Assembly: GCF_022347285.1 (NCBI RefSeq)
Contig: NZ_JAKRND010000005.1
Location: 62,001-126,000, forward strand
Source of the DNA: Corynebacterium sp. ACRPH
GTDB taxonomy: Bacteria > Actinomycetota > Actinomycetes > Mycobacteriales > Mycobacteriaceae
Length of the DNA: 64,000 bases
Direction of reading: 5' to 3'
Shown: positions 45,983 to 54,732 of the stretch, in pieces
Numbering within the stretch: position 1 is the first letter of the stretch
Layout of the letters: each line of letters begins with the position of its first letter
Program-made: the position numbers and the translations under genes
Notes under the pieces: model-generated
Seen by the model: the letters and a program-made list of their open reading frames with translations, nothing else
Told to the model about the DNA's origin: nothing
The model's database searches: none

Positions 45983-46250
45983 CGATCTCAACCTCCTCTG
46001 GCCCTGCGGCGGACCACCGAAAACAGATCCGCCACTGGTTGTTGATTCGAATACTGTGCTGACCCTGACGATCGTCTTTCAATGCCTCGAGACGGTTTCC
46101 CGGAGGAATCCGCAACTCTTGAAGGCTCTGTGCGTAGCCAAGCTGGCGCAGTTTACGCAGCGCCACTGAGTGAATGCGGGGATCAATCGAGGGCACACGC
46201 TCTCGATTCCACAAACGCTCAGTGTCCTTGTTGGCGAACGACTGGATCAT
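45969..46250 (-). CDS. higB: HigB-type mRNA interferase toxin, copy 1
   Basis: A 93-residue RelE-fold toxin. MIQSFANKDTERLWNRERVP at the start, LRIPPGNRLEALKDDR in the middle, and HSIRINNQWRICFRWS near the C-terminus are the HigB/Killer family pattern. It cleaves mRNA on the ribosome in known members. Toxin-first order (higB then higA) is typical of HigBA. The paralogue at 61748-62029 is the same length and highly similar, so the two antitoxins may cross-neutralise. Confidence 0.9.
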   Translation of the reverse strand: MIQSFANKDTERLWNRERVPSIDPRIHSVALRKLRQLGYAQSLQELRIPPGNRLEALKDDRQGQHSIRINNQWRICFRWSAAGPEEVEIVDYH

Positions 46251-46255
46251 GCTTC

Positions 46256-46284
46256 ACCCTATCCCCCATAACGCGAAGCGTCAA
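46256..46284 (-). promoter_or_regulatory. Promoter and dyad operator of higBA copy 1
   Basis: On the minus strand TTGACG (46279-46284) and TAGGGT (46256-46261) are separated by 17 bp, just upstream of higB. The near-perfect dyad TAACGC-gaa-GCGTCA (46269-46283) overlaps the -35 element, a likely HigA operator. The same arrangement precedes higBA copy 2. Confidence 0.6.
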
Positions 46285-46293
46285 TAACGCTAC

Positions 46294-46322
46294 ACGTTAA
46301 ACTTGAACTCCACGACGTGTCG
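46294..46322 (+). repeat. Att-like 29-bp motif, copy 1
   Basis: ACGTTAAACTTGAACTCCAC followed by GACGTGTCG. It sits 44 bp upstream of higB copy 1. The sequence to its left is shared with copy 5 (higBA upstream region); the sequence to its right is not shared with other copies. Confidence 0.75.
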
Positions 46323-46712
46323 TTGCTAGATACACTTTACCCTATGGACATACAGTAGAAGCTGCTAGAGATTGAGTAGATACAAGAAGTAAAAAGCGAT
46401 AGCTAGGATCGCAGTACAACCTTCGAGACCGCGACGACGGCTGCTACCGTAGGCCTCGTTGCCTAACTGACACCAACGCCGTGTCCACTACTCGGAGGAC
46501 ACCCCCAACATTAATGCTGCCCTGCCGGCAGACCAGGGCGGCCGTGTGAGTATCGGACAATAATGCGTAGTCCTCCAAGGGTCTGGACACAGGGGCTTTC
46601 CCCTTTCCTCAGTGGTGCGACCAGAGGGAGTAGAAGCATCCACCCCGGTGCACCCGCTGCGGTGACAACGACCCATCGCCCGCAGCAGGTGGCAATCGTC
46701 ACGGTTATCCCT
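46323..46712. other. Gene-poor left end of the copper module
   Basis: About 390 bp with no convincing gene. A 63-codon GTG frame on the minus strand (46511-46702) has a moderate ribosome binding site but a low-complexity product and was not called. Confidence 0.4.
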
Positions 46713-46747
46713 CTTTTTCAGATTCCTGTCCTCGGGATCAGAAAAAG
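46713..46747. terminator. Bidirectional hairpin terminator
   Basis: CTTTTTCaGATtCC pairs with GGgATCaGAAAAAG around a short loop, giving a U-run on both strands. It lies just beyond the DUF305 pseudogene and marks the end of the copper operon transcript. Confidence 0.6.
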
Positions 46748-46758
46748 ACGGGGACCTG

Positions 46759-47443
46759 TCATAGGTCAGTGAGCATTTGCTGCATCTGGGCGATCTCGGC
46801 CTCCTGGTCGTTGATAATTTGTTCGGCCAGGGTGGTTGCATGGGGATTCTGGCCGTCAGCCACCTCGTCACGGTCCATGTCGACCGCACCTTCGTGGTGG
46901 GCGGTCATCTGCTCCAGGTAAAGGCGGGCGGCGCCGGTGCCCTGGGCTTCCTCAAGGGCTGTCATGTCCTCCTGGCTCATCATCCCGCTCATGCCACCCA
47001 TCTCGCCGTGATCCATTCCACCTATCTCATCCATGGTCCCCATGCCCCAGAGTCGGTGACCGGCTGCTGGCCCCAGGCCTCGAGCATGGCGTTCATCCGG
47101 TCAATCTCCGGTCCCTGGGCGTCAATAACCCCCTGGGCAAACTCCACAACCTGGGCGGGGATGCCCTCCTTGGCCAGGAGCATCTCACTCATTTCCACGG
47201 CCTGCTTGTGATGGGGGATCATCATCTGGGCAAACATGATGTCCGCGTCGTTGTGATCGGCGGAGATCTCCCCGTCCTCCTCAGTCGCCGCCCTGGTGGT
47301 CTCGGTCGTCTCAGCGGTAGTCGTCACAGTGCTGGTGCCGAGGTGGTGGCGTCGGTGTTGCCTGAGTCGGTGGCCTCACCGCAGGCGGCCAGCGCCAGGG
47401 TGGAGGCTACGGCGAGAGCGGAAAGAACAAGGGTGCGCTTTAT
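46759..47443 (-). pseudogene. DUF305 lipoprotein, decayed
   Basis: A DUF305 copper-related lipoprotein broken in three places. The signal part (KRTLVLSALAVASTLALAAC, good ribosome site AAAGGG) begins with ATA at 47443 instead of ATG. A frameshift near 47329 separates it from the first DUF305 repeat (DIMFAQMMIPHHKQAVEMSE). A second near 47040 separates the other repeat (LYLEQMTAHHEGAVDM). The paired MMIPHH/MTAHH motifs bind copper in known members. In C. glutamicum the intact gene sits at this place in the copper cluster. Confidence 0.8.
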
Positions 47444-47531
47444 GGTGGAGCCCTTTCAGGGTCATATGGGGTCAGTGGAGAGAAGTGATGGATCAGTGGA
47501 CGGCGGTGGATTTCGGAGTAGGCGTGGTGTG

Positions 47532-49727
47532 TTACTCCTTCGGACTGGTGGGAGCCAGGTGGGCCGGGTCCAGATCAATCCGGCGCAACAGCTGGGCGTT
47601 CAGGGCCACCACGATGGTCGAGGCAGACATCAAGATCGCGCCCACGGCCGGGGACAGCACGAACCCGATCGAGGCGAGCACTCCGGCGGCCAGCGGCACG
47701 GCAAGGATGTTGTAGCCAGAGGCCCAGACCAGGTTCTGGATCATCTTGCGGTAGCTGGCCTGGGACAGCTCAATCATCGACAGCACTGCCCGCGGGTCAT
47801 CACTGGCTAGGACCACCCCGGCAGATTCCATGGCCACATCCGTGCCGGCACCGATGGCGATACCGACCTCCGCGCGGGTCAGAGCGGGGGCGTCGTTGAC
47901 ACCGTCGCCGACCATGGCCACGCTCAGGCCACGCTCCTGTAACTGGGTGACCTTGGTGTCCTTGTCCTGGGGCAGGACCTCGGCGAAGACCTCATCGATC
48001 CCCAGGTCCTGGCCAACCGCCTGGGCCACCTGCTGCGCGTCACCGGTGATCATCGCGACTTTCACCCCGCGGTCCTGCAGGGCTTTCACGGCGGCGTGGG
48101 ATTCGGGGCGGATCTTGTCCTCGACGGCCACCGCACCGATGATCTGACCATCGCGGACAATATGGAGCACACCGGCCCCACGCCCGGTCCAGGCGCTGGT
48201 GGTGTCGGTGAGCTCGGCCGGGGTGGTGAGGTTGAACTCGCGCAGCATGTTCGGCCCGCCCACGAGGATCTCAGCGCCATCGACAGTGGCCCGGACCCCC
48301 CGGCCGGAGGCGGCGCTGAAACCAGTTGCACGGATTTGCCGACGGGAGGCCTCGGGATGGGCGGCCGCGGCCGCCACGATGGCGCGGGCCACGGGGTGCT
48401 CGCTGTCGGCCTCCGCGGCGGCGGCCAGGGCCAGCAGCTCGTCCTCGGTGACGCCGCCAGCTGCCGCGACACCGGTGACCGCGTGCGCTCCCTCGGTCAG
48501 GGTGCCGGTTTTGTCGAAGAGCATCACGTCGATGGTGCGCATCCGCTCGAGCGCCATCCGGTCCTTGATGAGCACCCCGGATTTCGCGGCCCGCTCGGTG
48601 GAGATCGCAATGACCAGCGGAATCGCCAGGCCCAGGGCGTGCGGGCAGGCGATGACCAGTACCGTGACCGTGCGCGCCACGGCATCGTCCGGGCTGCCGA
48701 TGATGGTCCACACCACCGCGGTGATCAGAGCGGAGATCAGCGCGAACCAGAACAATAACGCCGCCGCCCGATCCGCCAGGGCCTGGGCCCGGGAGGAGGA
48801 CTCCTGGGCGTCGGCAACCAAGCGTTGGATCCCGGCCAGGGCGGTGTCCCCGCCGGTAGCCTCCACCCGGATGCGGACGGTGTTGTCGGTGGCCACAGTA
48901 CCGGCGACCACCTTGTCACCGGTGTCGCGGAAGACGGGACGGGATTCGCCGGTGATCATCGCCTCATCGAATTCGGCGGCTCCGTCGAGGATGGTTCCGT
49001 CGGCCGGCACCCGGGCACCGGCCCTCACCAGCACGACGTCGTCGACGGCCAGCTCGGAGATGGCCACGGTGCGGGTGGTCCCGTCGATGACTTTCTCGGC
49101 CTCATCCGGCAGCAGGGCAGCCAGCGCGTCAAGCGCGGAGGACGCGGCCCCGAGAGCGCGCATCTCCAGCCAATGGCCCAGCAGCATGATGGTCACCAGC
49201 AGAGCCAGCTCCCACCAGAAGTCCAGGTCAAAACCGCCCAGCCCCAGAGTGGTGACCCAGGAGGCGACAAACGCCACGGTGATGGCCATGGCGATCAGGA
49301 GCATCATCCCGGGTTGGCGGGATTTCAGTTCGTTCCATCCGCCCTTGAGGAAAGGCGTTCCGCCGTAGACGAAGATGATCGTGCCCAGCACCGGGGGGAT
49401 CCAGGTGGATCCGGGGAATGCCGGGAGATGGTAGCCGAGCAGCTGGGCGACCATGGGGCTGAAAATAACGACGGGAATGGACAGAATCAGCGACCACCAG
49501 AAGCGTTCCCGAAACATTGCGGTGCTGTGTCCGGCGTGTTCGCCGTGACTATGAACGTGGTGGTCGTCGTCCATGGCGGAGTGCGGGTGATCGTGGGGCA
49601 TCGCCTGGCCGTGGGTGTCGGCATCTGCGTGGTGTTCGTGGCTGGCATGATGCGGGTGGTGGGTGTGGTCTGTTTCCGGAGCGGGGTGATCACCATGGTG
49701 ATCACCGGAATGGTGGGGAGTGCTCAT
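47532..49727 (-). CDS. copB: Copper-exporting P1B-3 ATPase CopB
   Basis: A 731-residue heavy-metal ATPase. The cytoplasmic N-terminus is His-rich (HHSGDHHGDH and repeated HxHH). TGES actuator, the transmembrane CPH motif (VLVIACPHALGLAIPL, P1B-3 subgroup), DKTGTLT, SEHPVARAI (HP) and GDGVNDAP are all present, and SGYNILAVPLAAG carries further ligand residues. The start ATG 49727 follows AAAGGA by 6 bp. It lies downstream of the HMA-domain gene in an operon with CsoR-like operators. Known members export Cu(I)/Cu(II). Confidence 0.93.
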   Translation of the reverse strand: MSTPHHSGDHHGDHPAPETDHTHHPHHASHEHHADADTHGQAMPHDHPHSAMDDDHHVHSHGEHAGHSTAMFRERFWWSLILSIPVVIFSPMVAQLLGYHLPAFPGSTWIPPVLGTIIFVYGGTPFLKGGWNELKSRQPGMMLLIAMAITVAFVASWVTTLGLGGFDLDFWWELALLVTIMLLGHWLEMRALGAASSALDALAALLPDEAEKVIDGTTRTVAISELAVDDVVLVRAGARVPADGTILDGAAEFDEAMITGESRPVFRDTGDKVVAGTVATDNTVRIRVEATGGDTALAGIQRLVADAQESSSRAQALADRAAALLFWFALISALITAVVWTIIGSPDDAVARTVTVLVIACPHALGLAIPLVIAISTERAAKSGVLIKDRMALERMRTIDVMLFDKTGTLTEGAHAVTGVAAAGGVTEDELLALAAAAEADSEHPVARAIVAAAAAHPEASRRQIRATGFSAASGRGVRATVDGAEILVGGPNMLREFNLTTPAELTDTTSAWTGRGAGVLHIVRDGQIIGAVAVEDKIRPESHAAVKALQDRGVKVAMITGDAQQVAQAVGQDLGIDEVFAEVLPQDKDTKVTQLQERGLSVAMVGDGVNDAPALTRAEVGIAIGAGTDVAMESAGVVLASDDPRAVLSMIELSQASYRKMIQNLVWASGYNILAVPLAAGVLASIGFVLSPAVGAILMSASTIVVALNAQLLRRIDLDPAHLAPTSPKE

Positions 49728-49778
49728 GACGTTCCTTTCGCTCAACCCGGTCGGGGTCGAGATGATGGGTAAAACTGA

Positions 49779-50105
49779 TCAGGATAAGACGGTGTAGCCG
49801 GCCTCTTCGATGGCCCGGCGAACCATCTCCGGAGGTACGACACCGGTGACCCTGACGGTAGAAACACCACCAGCAGCGAGATCAATCTGGACGTCGTCGA
49901 CCTGGGGGAGGGCCTGAAGGGCCTGGGTCACGCTTTTCACGCAGTGCCCGCAGGTCAGGCCGGTGACCTGGTAGCTCGGGGAGGATCCTCCTGCTGACGA
50001 GTCGCTGGCGGCAGGGATGGAGGCGGTGTCGGCACGTGAGGCAGGTCCGCAACAGCTGCAGCCGTGGGAGTCCATCGGCAAGAGGCGGGGCGGGGAGGTG
50101 ATCAT
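49779..50105 (-). CDS. HMA-domain copper chaperone-like protein
   Basis: A 108-residue soluble protein. The N-terminus holds a Cys-rich SCSCCGP stretch, and a C-terminal HMA domain has the metal motif GLTCGHCVKSV (GMTCxxC-like) and ends in EEAGYTVLS. It is likely to bring copper to CopB. The C. glutamicum copper cluster has an equivalent small gene next to copB. It starts with ATG about 50 bp downstream of the CsoR-like boxes. Confidence 0.85.
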   Translation of the reverse strand: MITSPPRLLPMDSHGCSCCGPASRADTASIPAASDSSAGGSSPSYQVTGLTCGHCVKSVTQALQALPQVDDVQIDLAAGGVSTVRVTGVVPPEMVRRAIEEAGYTVLS

Positions 50106-50154
50106 AGGAAAGCTCCTTCGGTTCGGTAGGGTTCGGCGATGTCGCTATCTAGCG

Positions 50155-50198
50155 TATACCCCCTGGGGGTATATTTTCAGCATACCCCCTGGGGGTAT
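50155..50198. promoter_or_regulatory. Two tandem CsoR-like copper operators
   Basis: TATACCCCCTGGGGGTATA (50155-50173) and ATACCCCCTGGGGGTAT (50182-50198) are perfect palindromes 26 bp apart. They lie between the copS stop and the chaperone start and would control the minus-strand chaperone-copB transcript. The ATACCCCC/GGGGGTAT type is the known recognition form of CsoR-family copper repressors, but no csoR gene is on the island. Confidence 0.75.
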
Positions 50199-50245
50199 AT
50201 TCTCAAGGGGCGGAGGGCACGGCCCTCACGCGGGGCAGGGTGTGG

Positions 50246-51373
50246 TCACCGAGCAGCCTCCTCACTGTCGGGAGGGGACAGCGGGAGGCGGAGGGCAAAC
50301 ACCGCTCCGCAACCGGGTCCGGGGGAGGTGGCTGTGAGAGTGCCGTCGTGGGCCTCGATCAATGCCTTGGAGATGGTCAGACCGATACCGGACCCGGCGG
50401 CGTCCCGGCTGCGGGCGGCATCTCCCCGGTAGAAGCGTTCGAAGATGTGTCCGAGCTGGTCAGGTGGGATGCCCTCGCCGTCATCGGCGACGTGGATGAG
50501 CGCGGTGGACGCCCCCTGTCGGTGGACGCTGATCCGGACCTGCCCGCCGGCCGGGGTGTGCCGTAGCGCGTTCGACAGGAGATTGCTCATCACCTGGCCG
50601 AAGCGTTGCCGGTCCACGAGCACCCGGGCGGTTTCTGTAATGGTCTCGACCTGTAAATCGACGCCTTTGTCAGCATAAGCTTCCCCCGCGGCAGCAGCGG
50701 CGGTATGGAGCAGATCCCCGAGCCCTTCCTCCGCCAGGTCCAAATCGATCCGGTGTTCCTGGGCCCGGGAGACATCGTCGATGTCTTCCATCAACCGGGT
50801 CAGGCGGGTGAGTTGGTCAGCCATGATCGTGTGGGTGGCATTATTCCAGTCCACGACCCCGTCCTGGAGACCATCGAGGTAGACCGTGAGCACCGATAAG
50901 GGGGTGCCCATTTCGTGGGCCAGATCAGAGAGCATCTGGCGGCGGACCTGTTCGGTGTGTTCCAGCCGGTCGGCCATGGTGTTGAAGGCATGCGCCAGGG
51001 TGGTGACCTCGGGGCCTGCTTTTCCGGCGGGCACGCGGATACGGGAGTTGCCGGCCGTTAGGCTGGTAGCGGCGCGGGTGAGATCCTGCAGGGGGGTGCG
51101 CAGACGACGCGATAACCACAGGCTGGCCAGCAGGGCACTGATCAAGGCGGTGGGTAGGGCGACGGCCAGGGTGATCAGGTTGGCGCCCCGGTAGGCCTGC
51201 TCGGCATGGAACAGCTCCAGCGAAGGGTCCTCCCGGCCGGTCATCAACATATGATCGTGGAACAGGGGCGGGCCCACCATCGTGGCCACGGCCGCGGCCA
51301 CCAGCAGGCTAATCACCACGACCAACACCTGGGCGGCCAGGAAGCGGAAGGTCAGGCCGGGTCCGTGATTCAT
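50246..51373 (-). CDS. copS: Copper-responsive sensor histidine kinase CopS
   Basis: A 375-residue histidine kinase with two membrane helices (LAAQVLVVVISLLVAAAVAT and LITLAVALPTALISALLASL) enclosing a short sensor loop, a HAMP domain (RLRTPLQDLTRAATSLTAGN), H-box LAHEMGTPLSV and N/G boxes (SNLLSNALRHTP, VADDGEGIP, SGIGLTISKAL). It overlaps copR by 4 bp. In C. glutamicum CopRS activates the copper-excess genes. Confidence 0.9.
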   Translation of the reverse strand: MNHGPGLTFRFLAAQVLVVVISLLVAAAVATMVGPPLFHDHMLMTGREDPSLELFHAEQAYRGANLITLAVALPTALISALLASLWLSRRLRTPLQDLTRAATSLTAGNSRIRVPAGKAGPEVTTLAHAFNTMADRLEHTEQVRRQMLSDLAHEMGTPLSVLTVYLDGLQDGVVDWNNATHTIMADQLTRLTRLMEDIDDVSRAQEHRIDLDLAEEGLGDLLHTAAAAAGEAYADKGVDLQVETITETARVLVDRQRFGQVMSNLLSNALRHTPAGGQVRISVHRQGASTALIHVADDGEGIPPDQLGHIFERFYRGDAARSRDAAGSGIGLTISKALIEAHDGTLTATSPGPGCGAVFALRLPLSPPDSEEAAR

Positions 51374-52092
51374 GGCTGCCCCACCCGGTAGCCCACGCCA
51401 CGCACGGTGTCGATAAACCCCCGGCCCCGGGTGTCGGTGCCGAGCTTGCGACGCAAGTTGCCGATGTGGACATCGACGATGCGTTCATCACCGACCCAGG
51501 TGGTGTCCCAGACCTCGGTGACCAGGTCGTGGCGGGTCAGCACCTGGCCGGGGCGCAGGGCCAGGGCAACCAGCAGCTCGAACTCCGTGCCGGTGAGCTC
51601 CACGGTCGTCTCCCCCACCCGCACCTGATGGGCGACGGGGTCAAGGATGAGGTCACCAACGATCAAGGGGGTGGTCACCTGCGGTGGGGTGGTGCTGGTG
51701 CGTGGACGGCGCAGCACCGCATGCACCCGGGTCACCAGTTCCCGGATGCTAAAAGGTTTGGTGATGTAGTCATCCGCCCCCAGGGTCAAACCGCTGATCT
51801 TGTCGTCCTCGCTGCCACGCGCGGTGAGCATGAGGATGTAGCAGTCCGAGAAGGTGCGGATGCGTCGGCACACCTCCAGGCCGTCGAGTTGGGGCAGCCC
51901 CAGATCCAGCACCACGACATCGGGGGAAAAGCGACGGGACTCGTCCACGGCCTGGGTGCCGGTGTGCGCCTGGCGGGTATCGAAGCCGGCCCGGATGAGG
52001 TAGGAGGCCACCATCTGAGCCAGGGGTTGTTCATCATCGACGACCAGCACCCGCCCCGGGGGCGTGGCGGTGGTCGGTGTGTGGTCAGCCAT
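51370..52092 (-). CDS. copR: Copper-responsive response regulator CopR
   Basis: A 240-residue OmpR-type regulator: receiver domain with acidic pocket VLVVDDE, phospho-acceptor VVLDLGLP, Lys in ITKPFSI, and a winged-helix DNA-binding domain (VELTGTEFELLVALALRPGQ, DVHIGNLRRKL). I prefer ATG 52092; a start eight codons upstream is possible. Transcribed away from cueP; a CopR box is between them. Confidence 0.9.
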   Translation of the reverse strand: MADHTPTTATPPGRVLVVDDEQPLAQMVASYLIRAGFDTRQAHTGTQAVDESRRFSPDVVVLDLGLPQLDGLEVCRRIRTFSDCYILMLTARGSEDDKISGLTLGADDYITKPFSIRELVTRVHAVLRRPRTSTTPPQVTTPLIVGDLILDPVAHQVRVGETTVELTGTEFELLVALALRPGQVLTRHDLVTEVWDTTWVGDERIVDVHIGNLRRKLGTDTRGRGFIDTVRGVGYRVGQP

Positions 52093-52150
52093 AGACCCCA
52101 GTATCGCTCCGGCCAAGGGGGAATACCATCCTCGCTCAGTGCCCGCCGGG

Positions 52151-52170
52151 GAATCTTCATCAAATCTTCA
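52151..52170. promoter_or_regulatory. CopR box in the copR-cueP gap
   Basis: GAATCTTCATCAAATCTTCA; on the minus strand it reads as two TGAAGATT half sites in direct repeat with a 2-bp gap, matching the motif TGAAGATTTnnTGAAGATTT known for C. glutamicum CopR. It lies in the 404-bp divergent region between copR and cueP, in the right place to control both directions. The rest of that gap shows no other gene. Confidence 0.8.
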
Positions 52171-52496
52171 AACATCACCCTTCGACCGCCGTCACCCCTG
52201 TGCCCCGCCCCGGGCCGGCGGCATCGCCTCCCCTGGTCGGTTCAGCAGGCGCCACCAGGGATTTCACTGCTTGCACTGCATACCCGGGGCGGGTAGAAGG
52301 ACATCGCCCACGGCTGTGGGGTGGTGTTCCGGTGGTGACCCAGCCCACCGAATTCACCCCCCTTTTCGCCCTGTTATAAGACTGTGAGCAGGGTTTTTGA
52401 ATTCTAGTCCGTCAGGCACCCGTGCTAGATAAAGGTATGGCATCGACCTTGAGGCGGTGTCTTCTCATGGCCCAGCCACGATCCAAGGAGATTGAC

Positions 52497-53072
52497 GTGA
52501 AACGAGCAGCGATCGCAGCCGCCGCCCTTGCCCTCGCCCTCACGGGGTGTTCGGCCGCCGACCCGGAACCCACCGCCGATGGGACGGTGTCCCAGGACAC
52601 ATTCCTGACTACCCATGGCCTGGCCGGCATGGACGCGGTGGAGATTATTGATCACCTCGACCGGCAGAAGGTCACTGAGCGTCCCACGGATCTGATCGCC
52701 TCAGTGCGTAACGATGAACTGCTGCTCTCGAGCGATGACCAGGAAGTCGTGGTTGATCTTCCCGACAATCAGACGTATGTCTCGATCGCACCCTATCTCA
52801 CCTCCACCCACGACTGCTTCTACCACAGCCTCACGACCTGCCAGGGGGAACTCGACAATGAGGATATCCAGGTCAAGATCACCGATGAGGCGACCGGTGA
52901 GGTGCTGGTGGACGAGGCGACAACCACCTTCGACAACGGGTTTGTCGGCTTCTGGCTTCCCGATGATGTCACCGGCCTGATTGAGGTCAGCTACCAGGGG
53001 CGTACCGGCACCACGGAGTTTTCCACCACCGACGACGGTGCCACCTGTGTCACAGACCTGCGCCTGACGTGA
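52497..53072 (+). CDS. cueP: CueP family copper-binding lipoprotein
   Basis: About 191 residues. It starts at a GTG with AAGGAG 6 bp upstream and a lipobox at ALALTGCS. The CueP pattern is clear: DTFLTTHGLAGMDAVEIID, YVSIAPYLTSTHDCFYHSLT and TTCQGELDNEDI, with three conserved cysteines that bind copper in known periplasmic CueP. Sits between the CopR box and the multicopper oxidase, matching the C. glutamicum cluster. Confidence 0.88.
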   Translation: MKRAAIAAAALALALTGCSAADPEPTADGTVSQDTFLTTHGLAGMDAVEIIDHLDRQKVTERPTDLIASVRNDELLLSSDDQEVVVDLPDNQTYVSIAPYLTSTHDCFYHSLTTCQGELDNEDIQVKITDEATGEVLVDEATTTFDNGFVGFWLPDDVTGLIEVSYQGRTGTTEFSTTDDGATCVTDLRLT

Positions 53073-53143
53073 TGGCTCAGCAGGATCCTCACCTGCGCCT
53101 GTCTCCCGTGTCACTGAAATCTTGCACCAAGAAAGGTTAAATC

Positions 53144-54619
53144 ATGACGAACGCGTTTTCCCGACGACAGTTTCTGCTCGGCGGGCTCGTCCTCGCCGGC
53201 ACCGGGGCCGTGGCCGCCTGCACCAGCGCCCCTGGACCCGCTGCCTCGGCACCAGGTCCTTCCCTTCGCCCCACCCCCACTGCGCTCGGTGAGCCGACGG
53301 TGCGCAGGACACTGACCGCCCGGCCCCTCTCTCTGGATATCGGCGGTATCGAAGCCAAGACGTGGGGATACGTCTCTGACACCGGGGATGCGGCCATTGA
53401 GGCCACCGCCGGCGACGTCCTCCAGGTCGATATCACCAATGAACTGCCTGAGAGCACCTCCATCCACTGGCATGGCATCGCACTCCACAACGCAGCCGAC
53501 GGTGTGCCCGGCATGACCCAGGACCCCATTGAACCTGGCGAGTCTTTCTCCTATGTTTTTGAAGTCCCCCACGGTGGCACCTACTTCTACCATTCCCACA
53601 CCGGCCTGCAGCTTGATCGCGGCCTCCACGCCCCACTGATCATCCGTGACCCGCAAGACGCTGAAGACCAGGACGTTGAGTGGACCATCGTGCTCGACGA
53701 CTGGGTCGATGGCATTCAGGGCACTCCCGACGATGAGCTCGACAAGCTCACCGGAATGGGTTCGGGCGACCATAACGGGGGTATGGGAATGGGAGGTCAC
53801 GGCCAGATGATGCACGGCACCCCGGACCGGGTACTGGGCGGGGATGTCGGCGATGTGATGTATCCGCACTACCTCATCAACGGACGTATCCCCCGTGCTC
53901 ACCGGACCTTCGAGGCTCGCCCGGGCGACAAGGCCCGCCTGCGGTTTATCAACTCCGGCGGTGACACCATCTTCAAGGTGGCCCTCGGTGGTCACCGCAT
54001 GACCGTCACCCACACCGACGGCTTCCCCGTCCAGCCCCGGGAGACCGAATCGATCTACCTGTCGATGGGCGAGCGTGTCGACGTCGAGGTCATCCTCGGC
54101 GACGGCATCTTCCCGCTCACGGCTTTGGCGGTGGGTAAGGACGACCGCGCCTTCGCCGTCATCCGCACCGCCGGCGGCCAGGCCCCCCACCCCGATGTCG
54201 ACTTCCCCGAGTTGTCGTCCACCGGACTGCTCCTGTCCTCCCTGAAGCCAGCAGACCGTGCACTCCTACCCGAGGACACACCAGACCGAGAAGTCAGCAT
54301 CGACCTGGGCGGGCAGATGATGCCGTATGAATGGAGCATTCTCACCGACGGCCAATCCTCCTCCGCGACCGTGCAGGAGGGCCAGCGCCTGCGGATGGTC
54401 ATGCGCAACAGGACCATGATGCCCCACCCCATGCACATCCACGGCCACACGTGGGCGCTGCCCGGCAGCGGCGGACTACGCAAGGACACCGTCCTTCTCC
54501 GCCACGGTGAAACCATGATCGCCGACCTGATCGCTGACAACCCCGGTGAGTGGGCATTTCACTGCCATAACGCCTATCACATGGAAACCGGGATGCTCAG
54601 CTCGCTTCGCTACGAGTAA
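53144..54619 (+). CDS. copO: Tat-exported multicopper oxidase CopO
   Basis: A 491-residue multicopper oxidase. The signal has a twin-arginine (FSRRQFLLGG) and a lipobox-like VAACT. Copper sites: HWHGIALHN, YFYHSHTGLQ, HPMHIHGHTW and HCHNAYHMETGM for the trinuclear and T1 centres. A Met/His-rich loop near residue 205 (GGMGMGGHGQMMHG) is typical of cuprous oxidases. It probably oxidises Cu(I) outside the membrane. It lies downstream of cueP on the same strand. Confidence 0.92.
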   Translation: MTNAFSRRQFLLGGLVLAGTGAVAACTSAPGPAASAPGPSLRPTPTALGEPTVRRTLTARPLSLDIGGIEAKTWGYVSDTGDAAIEATAGDVLQVDITNELPESTSIHWHGIALHNAADGVPGMTQDPIEPGESFSYVFEVPHGGTYFYHSHTGLQLDRGLHAPLIIRDPQDAEDQDVEWTIVLDDWVDGIQGTPDDELDKLTGMGSGDHNGGMGMGGHGQMMHGTPDRVLGGDVGDVMYPHYLINGRIPRAHRTFEARPGDKARLRFINSGGDTIFKVALGGHRMTVTHTDGFPVQPRETESIYLSMGERVDVEVILGDGIFPLTALAVGKDDRAFAVIRTAGGQAPHPDVDFPELSSTGLLLSSLKPADRALLPEDTPDREVSIDLGGQMMPYEWSILTDGQSSSATVQEGQRLRMVMRNRTMMPHPMHIHGHTWALPGSGGLRKDTVLLRHGETMIADLIADNPGEWAFHCHNAYHMETGMLSSLRYE

Positions 54620-54631
54620 CCCCCACAGCAG

Positions 54632-54676
54632 GGTATCGAGCGAGATGCGAAGGTAAATGGCAGCACGTGTTGTTAT
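54632..54676 (-). pseudogene. 5' end of a serine recombinase, first remnant
   Basis: Fifteen codons on the minus strand read TTRAAIYLRISLDT after an ATA in place of the start codon. The same start region (TTRAPIYLRISRD) begins the longer remnant near 57016, so this is the catalytic N-terminus of a large serine recombinase, cut directly after LDT, right next to the copO stop. The att-like motif copy 2 lies 27 bp upstream of its start. Confidence 0.7.
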
Positions 54677-54703
54677 ACGACTAACACTAGCGCGCCTTAG
54701 GTT

Positions 54704-54732
54704 ACGTTGAACTTGAACTCCACGGAGTGTCG
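54704..54732 (+). repeat. Att-like 29-bp motif, copy 2
   Basis: ACGTTGAACTTGAACTCCAC followed by GGAGTGTCG. The left flank is a recombinase 5' end as in copy 3. The right flank is about 220 bp without a gene, followed by a methyltransferase remnant. Confidence 0.75.

Noticed and set aside
46511-46702. A 63-codon GTG frame at the left end of the copper module
   Set aside because: Moderate ribosome site, but no homology I recognise and no conserved pattern; too weak to call.
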